NCBI GenBank assembly: GCA_963989385.1
Contig: OZ022508.1
Span: 32,882,166 to 32,946,165, forward strand
Source of the DNA: Ctena decussata
Taxonomy: Eukaryota > Mollusca > Bivalvia > Lucinida > Lucinidae
Direction of reading: 5' to 3'
DNA: 64,000 nt
Shown: in pieces, positions 25,901 to 37,900 of the stretch
Layout: every line of letters begins with the position of its first letter
Position numbering within the stretch: the stretch's first letter is position 1
Made by a program: the position numbers and the translations under genes
The notes under the pieces: generated by a model
The model's database searches: none
Told to the model about the DNA's origin: nothing
What the model saw: the letters and a program-made list of their open reading frames with translations, nothing else

Positions 25901-28900
25901 AACCCCAATTGCTAATGATTTAGCAGATGCTTATTTTTTGCATATAATAGGCATTTTGGACTGCAAACTATGCAGAAGTAATGCAAAAGAAAGACGTTCC
26001 TAAAACAACAGGCAGACTTATAGTGTAACAGAGCTCACGATGAGCAATTTTTAAGGGGATAGAAAGGTGTGTGTTTTTTTTCTCTCTTACTTTCTTTTTT
26101 TTCAGTACATATAAAGGCCTTCATTGTTGCTTTTCATTGGAAAAGTCTCGCGAACGGCTACCATGTGCCGAGGTGTTTCTTATTAGATTCCGAAACTTAT
26201 CTTTGACATTGAAAAAATCCACAAAATTCTGGTTTCTCTGGAACTCTGGGTAAATCTGATGACTCACGTTGAGCACTGCGTCCAAACACATTATTGTCGT
26301 ACACACTTTGCACCTATGTCTCACGAAGAGAGCACATGATGTGCTTTCTTCGTTGGGCATAGATGCAAAGTATATGCGATAATATAGTGTTAAAGTCAGT
26401 CCTGCCGTTGCTGCAAGTATACACAATGCATGGTGGACCTTCTATAAGGCACAGAAAACCCAGTATCAAATGTTTCTCTGACTGGATTAAGGGTTCGCAG
26501 GTTTTGTTTCAGCTAAAACAAGGGAGACTACTCGTACGATTTTATTGCTGAAAAAAAAAACGATTAGATTATTGAACTCGATTTGCTATTAAAGAGGCAA
26601 GGCTGCCAAGATAAACCTAACTGTTATTTGACTCATAAACCTGAAGAAAAATAATTTTGAATAAAAAATAAAATAATAAAAAAGGCTTGCAACACTATCT
26701 AGGCAGCAGTATATCATTTTCCGTTTTTGCAACTTTGCCATGTTTTTTAAACTTATATTAATTTAAACCTGCCCCAGGTGTCAGTTGCGTGCAGGTTTAA
26801 ATATGCTGAATATTATTTTTAAATGTGAATGGAAGCCTGTAAATGTCATGAGAACGTGGCATGTGACCCATAAAAATGTGGTTTTTGATAAGGACCACAA
26901 TGTTAGGAGGTCTAAGGGCGGGGATGCCAGACACGCAAAGGATAACAACATTCATTCATATGATTCGCTGCACATTATTGCTTAAATGGGGCCTCCAAAT
27001 GGGTAAAAAAAACTGCATTAGCAAATATAAAACAAAAAATAAAACTTCATCAGATATATTATCGGGTCTCATTAGAATTTCTCTGGCCTCAACAATGTTT
27101 AGGAGAACACCGCCTTTTGTACTAAGGGAAACAACTTTTGTGACTTCCTGTTTAGTTCCCCGGCCAACGAAATCTGTCCAAAATGGAGTCTGCTCTTAAA
27201 GGAAAGAATTTGCATCAAACTTTAAGATTAAATGAAAATGAAACTTCTCCTGAAAGCGATTATCAACCTTATGAAAACTATCAATCCTTACCACAACATA
27301 GCTCTGGACCAGGAAATATACAACTTCAAGATGAAAGATAAGGGTTCGAGATTATAAAACTTGAAAATAATCTCAAACTCAAAATAAAGTACACTGACTG
27401 GCTGCTTCCGAGCATGTGCCAATCAGTGTGCTTTATTTTGAGTTTGAGAATGCACTCGACTTTTATAAACTCTGGGCCAGTGCAGTTAGCGTTTAAAAAT
27501 GTACTCCTGATCAGACTGCATAGGGGATACGATAAGTACTTTACGTTTCCTCGTGGAGGCTTTTCATTATATTATTTCCCTTTTCCGAACCTCTTTTCAT
27601 AAAATTAATGTATTTTAAATTCACTGGGATGAAACAAAATAAAGATACCTAATACACTCTATCACCTATTGCTAGAAATTCTCCCGGTTTGGGAGGCAAT
27701 AAATCCTTGAAATAATCTTGTGGTTTTCAGCTAGCTGTCATCATTATCTAATACCACTTTCCACAGTTAATTATTCTCCAGATGTCCCAGTATCAAATTT
27801 AACCTTTTATGCATACAGCAAATTCCATTTCATTCTTTTATAAAAAAAAAATAAAAAGGCAGGTATTTTTGTCACCCGACTTAGGTGTAGGGGGACTATA
27901 GTAATGACCTATGTCTATCCGTGCGTGTGCGCGTTCCTCGGTAAATGTCAATCCGTACGTGTGTCCATGCATCTGTGCGTCAGTCAGTCCCAACTCTAGT
28001 GTCTGCAAATCCTCCTACACGCCTCATCCGATTTTCTTGAAACTTTGCAGGGTTTCTTGCTCTGGTTTGAAGATGCGCTGCAGCGCAAGTGGTTTTGGAT
28101 TTTCAATCATTTTTTACAGAGTTAAAGCCCTTTTGGACTTTCCATATAAAAAAGTTTGTGTCTACATCCTCCTTGACACCTCTTCCATTTTTTTGGCACT
28201 GTGTATTTTATGGAGTGGAGTTATGGAGTGGAGTCTTGGAGTGGAGTCTTGGAGTGGAGTGGAGAGAAATTTTGGAGTGGAAAATATTGTTGTTCTTTCA
28301 TCATAAAATGCTGCAGCTAGTACATATTAAGAAAAAATAAACATCTTTAGAGTGATTAAACCAAAGCCCTAGTATGATGTTGTTACTGATACCATTCAAT
28401 GTAAATACTTATACTGTATCATGGCTTTCTGTATATTATTTTGAAGTAGTTTGTTCATTGTACTGTAAGACAATTCTGATGTACATGTAGGCAGAGCTAA
28501 CTTTGCATACATTTACGTTTACCTGGATAACTGCGGAGATCTCAGATATACTGCACAGGCAACTTATAGCAGGATGCTGTCTAGCCTGATTTATACTGAA
28601 CTGAGCCGCACCAGGATATAAGGGTCTTTCTGCGTTTGCAAACAAAATACACTCAGATGAGCCTGCACATCCCCTCTCTATGGTCTGTGTCATATCAGAT
28701 TATGGATGAAACCTGAGGACTCTATATTGTGCAAATCAAAGACTCTGATCAGACTGTGTCTGACTTCTTCAAAATTATGCATGTAGAATGGTGTTACGAT
28801 TATTTAATATTTAAGATAACTTTCAAGGGAGTGAGGGGTATAGCTTCTAGTCCCCCCCCCCCCCCCCCCCCCGCACCCTTACACACACTCAACTCACCGA

Positions 28901-31900
28901 GAATTTTTGATGTAGACAGCTAAGATAAACATGCATTAAGGCAGAGTCGCTACAGATCACTCTGTTGCAGGGGTTTTCCTAGGGACCAAAATGCCATTGG
29001 CCTGCAGGGCCACCTGGCCGAAAAATCAACTGGCCATCCAAATTTTCAACTGGCCCGACTATTTTTCCAATGCGGAATGTACAGGACTAATTATATTCAA
29101 TAAAAATAAAGCACCATTAAAATGTATGATCCTTTATCACCAAATATCCAATCTTATCTGTAGTTGATTAGTATCCGAATGTTTAAGATAATTAACCCAT
29201 TAAGCCATGTCTATACCTCATAGCAGTGAGGTTTTCTTGTAATTGGTGCATCCAGTAACATAAGAGCCAACTGTGTCCCTAGTTTTACAAATTGAACATT
29301 TCATTCCTAGGGCATCATCAAACTCGAGCCACTTCAGGCACTTTAATTCAGTCAGCCACCCAGGTTGAAAGTACCGATGGCGGCCAGACTGTTCGTATTT
29401 GTCTCGGGTGGCTTTTTTTTCTTCATCGGACTTAAGCAACTGTTTTTTTTTTTAGATGGCGGGGTTGAAATAAGCGCAGAAGTCCTTTGGGGTCCATTTT
29501 TTTGTGACTTCTGCGATACATCCCCAAACTTCATCGGTCGGCCATATTGTCTATTTGCAGAGCGAGGAGAAATTTCATTGGATTAAACATTTCTGATCGT
29601 CCAATGAAATCATCCGTAGCAAAACGAAAGTAGACTGGTTTTCAGATGGTTTTTGCTTTAAGTTTGAAACAAACTGAATGTCCCGAAATGACTCCACGAA
29701 ATTCAACTGGCCTGACGGACCTGCTACAGTGGGATTTAACTGGCCCGAGGCCAAAATCAACGGGCCCGGGCCAACGGACCCGCGCTTAAAAAAAACCCTG
29801 CTGTTGAAGCATTATCAGATTCAGCAAGTATTTTATGGTGAATTCTGGTAATATTGAGTCCAAAAACATCTATCGGCACCAGATCGACTAGATATTTTGT
29901 TGTTTCAGTGTTTGCTAAGCCTTCATTGTGCAAAACATTTACCTTATTAAGGCCGCTGATAAAACGATTATGACGTCAGCGCTATGACTGCAAATGGTCG
30001 ACCAGTATATAATTACAACCCATCACGAGCAAGGATAGCTTAAACATACGTTGACAGCAGCAACCCAAACCATCATTCACACTCCTGCAGTCTGGTCAGT
30101 CGTCCCCTTCATTCGAACAACAAAAATCACTAAACAAAGTTAAAAAACTCCTGTCAGCTCATATCTCGGTATCGGCCGTTCAAAAGTGACACCATTCTAT
30201 ATGTGTTTTGTATCATGGCAGCCATTTGCCTTTGTCTATTTTGAATTCCAAACAGCTTTTATCAGGTTGTTAATGAAGAATGGCATATCTGTGTAATTTA
30301 TCCACGACGGCTATTTTTTCTTAGTTTAAACTTTATTTATTTGTATAAACATCATACACTTATGTACAGACAATGGTTAACAGAACACACGTTTATACAA
30401 AGGGATTCAGAAGGAAGTCTGTCGACTTTTGTATATCTGTATCCCTAATTTATAATTGTATATCTGTATCCCTATTTTTTCTTGACCTGAAGGTAAAATA
30501 AATCACCTAAAACACTTATAATCTCCAGCACAGCATCAACTAAAACTAAATAAAAATTGTGTCTGCATTTTGAGCTGAATTTATTTCACATGGATAAAAA
30601 TGATGAGTTTGAAAAAAATGATTTTATAAGAATGACAAATAGTGCAGTATATTATCTTTCATTCAGCTGCCCAATCTGGTCTATACTGTTTGCCAAACAT
30701 ACAAGGTTACTGTGTTAGAGTTTGTTGAGCACTTCTAGATAAATTGCCTCTGTATTCTCAGATTATCTTAATCAAAAATTAAACTGAGCTGTGCACAACA
30801 TAATGGGTCTTCAGGCATGCCAACTGCGGAAGCTCAGCTCAGTCTGCTGTATCTGCATGTGTTAATTCTTTAAGTTATCTAATCAGCCAGCCTTGACAGA
30901 TTTATACTTCAGGGTGATGGAAAAGAAAGACAAAATGGGAAGTTTTATCTAAAATTAGGGAGTAAGATCAAACCCTATAAAATTTTACCGTAATCTGAAT
31001 ATATTTGGATTCAGGCTAAAATTATGAATAATGTACATGTCAATACTGATGATCACCTGATGATCTTGGTTGTTGTAGCTAACAATTGGGCATCAGTATA
31101 TGCTTTGCCAGGCATCGTAAAAGGTCAGCCTTTAAAGTCACAAAAGAAAATATAGAAAGCCATGAGACAATATATAAGTGTATACATGGACTGGTATTAG
31201 TAACAACAGTATACTAGAGCTTTGAGTTAATCACTGTAAAGATGTTTGATTTTTCTTAATATGTATTAGTTGTGCAACATTTTATGATGAAAGAGCAACA
31301 ATATTTTCCGCTCCAAAATTTGACTCTACTCCACTCCAAAACTCCACGCCAAGAATCCACTCCATAACTCCACTCCATAAAATACACAGTGCCTTTTTTT
31401 TTCAAACTTTGCAGGGTTTCTTGCTCTGGTATGAAGATGCGCATGTGGTTTTGGATGTGGTTTTGGATTTTTGATTCAATCCTTTTAGAAGGAGTCACAG
31501 CCCTTTGGACCTAGAATTTGTGTTTGCAACCCCTTCTGGACGCCTTTTTTGAAACTTTGCAGGTTTTCAAGAGCAATTAAAGCAACGAACCCGCTTTTCA
31601 ATCCCATGATATGTATACTATGTTCAAGATTCTAAGTTTATTAATTTCTGAGAACAACTCTCACACAAACTTTCAATGTTTACATGCATTTCAATGTTAA
31701 CATGCAACATAGGGAAAGAAAGAAAAATGAATAAAAATTAAACGAATAATAGCAATGAGCCCGAGTCTCAATCCCACAACACAATCACTCATTCTGCATA
31801 TATACATGTATACCAAACATGAAGATTCTACAAAGCTTGCACAGTTCCTGAGAAAACTGTGACTAAAATTTACCCTGAAAAGACAGAAAAATGGACAAAC

Positions 31901-34900
31901 GAAGGGAAGAATAAGAGCACCGAGTCCAATTCTTAATCCCATGATACAACTCATTGTTCATATGTATACCAAGGTTCATCAGTTCCTGGGGAAACTGTGA
32001 CAAAAAAAGTCTTACAGAATTACGAAGTTACGGAATTACGGACAGACCAAATCTAGTATACCCCACTTTTTCAAAGCCGGGCTATAAATACTGATCTACC
32101 GTATTTCTTCTAATAAACATATCTGGGCATTGCAATTTACAAGTCCTATAAACAGAATTCTGGAGACACAGTTTGGACCAAAAAAGCCAGTCTAATGGTC
32201 TAAAGTAAGCTCTGTTAGAATTTGGCCATTCTTTTTACTGAAAAAGTGAGTGGGGTGTTTATTAGAGAGGGGCGTTTATTAGAAAAAATATGGTATGCAT
32301 AGCAAGTATTTTTGTCTCTTAAAATTGGAACATAAATATCATTTCTAAGAATAGTGACATCATTTTACAATAAAACCATATTTTTGTATACCATATTAAT
32401 CCTATTAAAGGCCCCTGGGGCATTGCATTTTAAGAAAGGGGGCTGGGGGTGTATTTAGAGCCTAAAAAGTATTAAACAATCACTGCCCAAATACATCTAA
32501 TAAATACAATTAATGGGAATGGATATGCATTCAGAAAAAGAAGTTCTACTATTTTTCTTTTTTGACCCTTCTCACAATGGGTCAACTCTTAAAGGAAAGA
32601 ATTTGCTTCTCTAGGAACAAATTCTTTCCTTAAAAAGTGAACCCCATTTGGCACAGCTGCGTCCTCCAGAGAAACTATTAGAAATTCATGTAATTCTCCT
32701 TTGTAAAATTGATGGAAAATATGGAGATTGGCAATTCAACACAATATCACATTATTTTTGAAAAAAAAAACGCAGGGCGCATTTATTAGTATAACTTAAA
32801 TATAAATTTCTTAACCCATTTATTCCCTGTAAAATGCACTGTCCTAATTAAGAAGATGAATCCATTTGTCAGTTGAAGGCTGTCTGGTCAAGTTAGTTTT
32901 TGTCATTTTATTTCATTTTAAGGGAAAAATACCCATTTGTCTTTTGCTAATGGTATAGACCTGTTATGCAGATGCTGATCTGGGTCAGCACGAGGGTGAC
33001 AACAAATGTATTGAGGAAAAATTAGAAACATATCACACACTTATATATCTACAGCTCTAAAGATAATACTGAAAAAATCCTTGCTGAAAATGTGTACAAA
33101 ACGTTAATTGGAACAAACAGGCCAAATGCCTTTTAATCTTTCACTATCTTCTTTTGCGGTTACAGTCAAATTTTAATGATAATTTATTTGACATGCTAAC
33201 AGATTGTAGAAAAGAGGTTTTCTTATGAAATCTTTGCAATGGGTGATAGAGTGTAATACATTTGTTACAAAGAGCCTTTTCTTTGAAGGCAGGGCAAATT
33301 TCGGTTCTTCATTTTCCTACTTCGAAAGATAATTTTAATGAGGACAGATTTCTCACGCAAGAAAACATAAGTAGCCCTTTTTTCCATTTTGATTTAATTT
33401 ACTGTTTGAACAAAATGCTTGCAAAACTGAGAATTTTAAAAGGTTACTCGTGTCTGGGCAAAATATTTGTTTTTCAACACGAGAAAAAAGAAAGAAAAAA
33501 TACAAGAAGGTAGAAACTTAAAGCTGTATGCTTTCCAGAACTTTTCAAAAGACGGGTTGTTGGACACTTTAAGCACCTGTGACGAATATAGCAGAATTTG
33601 CAAACAGCATAGATCCTGATGAGGCGGCTCATCATGAGCCGCCTCATCAAGATCTACGCTGTTTGCCCTCTAGTCTTTGAATTCTCAATATGATATTTCT
33701 TGAACCAGGCATTTTTTAAAATCGTGCAGACGTAATTTTTGTCGTCTGCTTTTTGGCGCGTAAAGGGATAAAAGGATAAAACAAATGAGAGCACATTTTG
33801 TCTAGGTCATGTGTTCGGTGAGCCTATATTCTTCTCTTCAGTTTTTGTTTGTAATATTTTTATGCTCAGGGCTAAAATTTCGTTCCCTGAAACGACACTG
33901 TCCGACTGTTTGTTGAAATAACATTGAAATGAATGATGATATGTAAGTTTTGGCAAGACTACCACCTTGTGACGAGCACTATCAATGGATACGGTGACCA
34001 CACTGTATCCTGGTGTTTTTATATGAACCACAGATCTGTCGCTAGACAGAACCGAGCTGCTGAGGGCCGTTGCCACCTACAGTATGTTTACTGTTCGCTC
34101 AAACTGTACCAATCCTGGCCGGGCCGGGTAGCGCAATCGGTAGGGCACCTGGCTCGTAAGTCAGAGGTCCTGGGTTCGAATCCCGGTCTGGCCACATACT
34201 TTCGTTTCTCCTTCCGCTGATTCAAGAAGGACAGTTGTCAGTTACTGGCGAAAGTATGTGCACTTAGTACTGGTTAACCGCTTAGGAGGTCTAAGCCTGC
34301 CCAGGAATAATGTGGTTAGGTTAACTGACCGTCCCGACATGACCGTAGTTGTTTACCGTGGACGTTAAGCATCAAATCAACCAACCATGTACCAATCCTC
34401 TCTGTACATGTATAAGATTATGACAGGGCAAATGCTCAACAAAACTTCTAGTCAATAAATCTAGGTTTGAGCTTCAAACTTTCGTGTCAGACCTCCAATC
34501 AGTGGGTTTCAAAATTTCAATACAAGGTGTTAAACTTTCCAAAACCAAGTTTCGAAAACGTAGTTCAAAACAGTATGAAAACAGTCTTTAAACCACGGAC
34601 TGCAAAAATACCATTTCGACGACTATCAGGTGCATTACTTATTTCATGGAAATACGTAGACTTGCAAAAGTTCAGAGGGATAGCATCGTTTAAAACACGA
34701 AATGAATTGGAGTGGAATGAAATGGACCGGTTGGATCAATCACCTCCATTTCGTTCCAACGATTTTGGATGGTATTCTTACTGGAAAGAATTTGCTGCCT
34801 AAGAACTGGAAAGAATTTGCTCTTTCTTAGGGAGCAAATTCTTTCCAGTAAGAATACCATTCCAGGCGCTGTGAACAAATTATAGCCAATGAAATGTAAA

Positions 34901-37900
34901 TTATCTAACCCATTTAATTTCATTCATTGCCATTGCTGGTTTTCAACCAAGCCCCAAAGGATTGGCCTTCAATCCCCTAGAATTTCCGATAAGCGAAAGC
35001 TGGTTTCTTCATTATGGGATTTCATCAGAATATCCACACGTCATTTTCATTCTCAAACTTTTATCTCAATGAAATTTTGGAAGGTATGAAGTACATGTAC
35101 AAGTTGGTTTTATTTTTACAGGGGACATTTCCCATGAACTTAATATGCCAACAACCTCCAAAAAATATCAACCCGCATAAAATGCTGAAATCTAAAACGT
35201 ACTTTAACATAGTGATGAAAAAACTGTTGACATTTAATAGTTGTCATCATATTGCACCTGCCACTGTTCATTTTTATAAACATTTTGAGCCACTGAACTT
35301 TCAGCAAGAAAGTAGGAACATAGTTTCTGTACTGTGTCTATGCGTACGTGCGTATGTGTATGTGCAGCAAGTTTTTTTTTGCGTTCACGAGGGGTACAAA
35401 ATACGACAATATTCAGAACGCAAAAAAAAAAATCTCTACTGCTAAACATTCCAAATTTAAGACTTTGGAAAAATACCGGCAAAATTTTTGTACAATTTTT
35501 TAAAGCGCTTTCAGATCCTGATGTAAGGGCACAAAATAAACTCCGGCTAACTTTCCTAAAAGACAAACTTGTGAAAAGAACTTGTAGACTATGCGGTTAC
35601 TGAGGCACTTCTCTATTCTAAATTTCCTTAATTTTCTCAGGTTTTCGCGGTTATTTGCCAGATCCCGAGGGGTCAACTGCACCATCTCTGACCAGTTTGT
35701 GCAGATTTGCAGGCTGATCTGAGTTTTGGCCACTGATTCGAAATTGGCCAGTTTAAAAATCAAAGCTCTCGAAGTACTGAACTACCGCATGGACGCCTTC
35801 AGTTTAAGTATTAAAGAGTGGAATTATTGACAAGGTTGATAAATCATTATGTGCACATTTTAAAGAACCCTTAAATATAAGGATTCTTGCCTTTCTAAGT
35901 CGCCACATTTGATCCGGCTTTTGGCATCCTTGAAGGGTCCTTGACCCCCGGAGTAATGTTAAGGATTTTCACATTTTCCCTATTTCCATACTACTAAAGA
36001 CACTTGACATGAATCCAATTAAATAGAACTCTCATAATATTTACTTCCAGATATTTTAGTCAAATATTTAGTCAGTCAAATCTTGTAAATTTGTTTTAAT
36101 TCTCAAAATACCCGTAAACTCAGGAATTCTACGAGTAAGCGTATTTCGTAGTTAGCGTAAGTTTTCGGACACCTAATTCCCCAGTCAACCATTGCATGCA
36201 GATTATTTCTTTAATCTTTGAGTTTAACCTTTCAGATGATGTTTGAATGCCAAACAGTGCAAACCCAGATCAGACTGCTCTTAAGGGGCAGTCTGATCTG
36301 GGTCTGCACTGTTTGCTCAGGTAGTCCTGTCCAAATGCCAGTGAACTTACGGTATACCCTTGTCCAAATAAAGGGCTGGGATCACAGGTAATACAGCCAC
36401 TTAAGGGTGTATTTCGTTTCCGTGTTAATTAAATTTGGAACTTGAGTAGAAAGTTCGGCTTTGAGAGCCAGTTCGATTTGATTTTGAACAATGCATCCAT
36501 ACCAGCAAAACTTTAGTTTTGTCTGAGCCGTGGTGAGAAAAAAGCACAGCGAAGAATCGGACAGTGAATAAGAGATTTTGCGGTTTCAGCTTGTAGATAA
36601 GAGTGCTTGCGGGTCGGTATATTCAGCATCTTACCTCTGAATTTATTCATTTAAGGAAAATAGATCATCAGAGTCTTGTGGGTCAAAATGTATATTCAGA
36701 TTAGATATTTCATATAATTGTTAGAAATTCTGCAGTCTTAACGAAGCATTATGTACATGCATTTTTGTGTCTGCGCGTTGTTGTTGTACAAAAATGCATT
36801 TGTTGCTTATACTGCAGGTGACAGATCATTTAGGCGTACACGCACAGGGACTCGGGTCATACGGTTTGTCTTTTGGAGCTACTGAAAATACGTATCAGGA
36901 TGTACCGGGTGGTTATATAGAGTATAACCACCCGGTACATCCTGATACGTATTTTCAGTAGCTCAAAGAGACAAACCGTATGACCCGAGGCCCTGTGCGC
37001 ACACGTTGCTTAGAGTCTTTACAAGTGTTTCGCCATGATCTGATAATGCCTAATATATTTGCTACTTGTTTGCAAGTGGGCGTTTAAAACGTCTTCAAAT
37101 GATTTCCTACTTAAACTACTTTCTCAATTCCCTGTTTTTGTTTAACTTTGAAAATCTATACAACTCAAATATTATCTATTGTTAAAACTCAAACATACCG
37201 TAGCTCAAAATGCTAGCCATACAAATTCTGGACAGAGTCAATAAGCAAATTAGGTAGACCCAGGTCAGACTGCTCCTTAAAGTTTGATAAGGGTACACAG
37301 TGTGTGCCATTCCAGCAACAAAACCAACTTCTTCAAATTCAGCACACAGATACAGTAATTAGCAGAGGTCTAGATAAGAGGGTTTATTTGATGATAATTA
37401 AGGATAATTTTTCTTATTTCTCATTGAAACCATATGTTGTGACCCCTCATCTGAATCGTCTCGTCGAGACGGTTCAGATGAGGGGTCACAATACATGTTT
37501 TCATGCAGAATTAACAAAAATTATCCCTAATTATCACCAAATACTACCTCTTATCTAGACCTCTGATTAGGATGTCCCAATATTAAGAGTAGTATACCAC
37601 AGCTCAGAAAATAACCCTATCTCTAAATGTGGGTTTCAATTATAATTTTAAGAAGCAAGATGCTTGTTTTGAAATGGATAATATTATTTAATATATGTAT
37701 GATAAGAAAATCCCACGGATTTAAAAATATAAGTTCCTAAACTCTGATTAGATTACTTCTTTCAATCGTTTAATGTAAAGAGAAAATTCTGTTTTTGTTC
37801 TTATTTAACTGCATTCCATTCTTATATATGCACGTAAATTGTACTCTGCATTGGCTAACACAGCCTGTATTTCAAAAGTCGCATTCCCTACGCAAAATGA

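Noticed and set aside
31256..31498. 80-codon minus-strand reading frame rich in W, E and S
   Set aside because: It reads the TGGAGT microsatellite in segment Y; the same peptides arise at 28.2 kb.
34122..34193. tRNA-Thr (CGT) gene
   Set aside because: The tRNA-like head is followed by the same non-tRNA body and tail as at 42244 and the whole unit is flanked by target duplications, so it is a SINE. The same applies to 42244-42519.
36767..36961. 64-codon plus-strand reading frame
   Set aside because: It runs through one arm and the loop of the long palindrome and ends in the other arm; no independent coding evidence.
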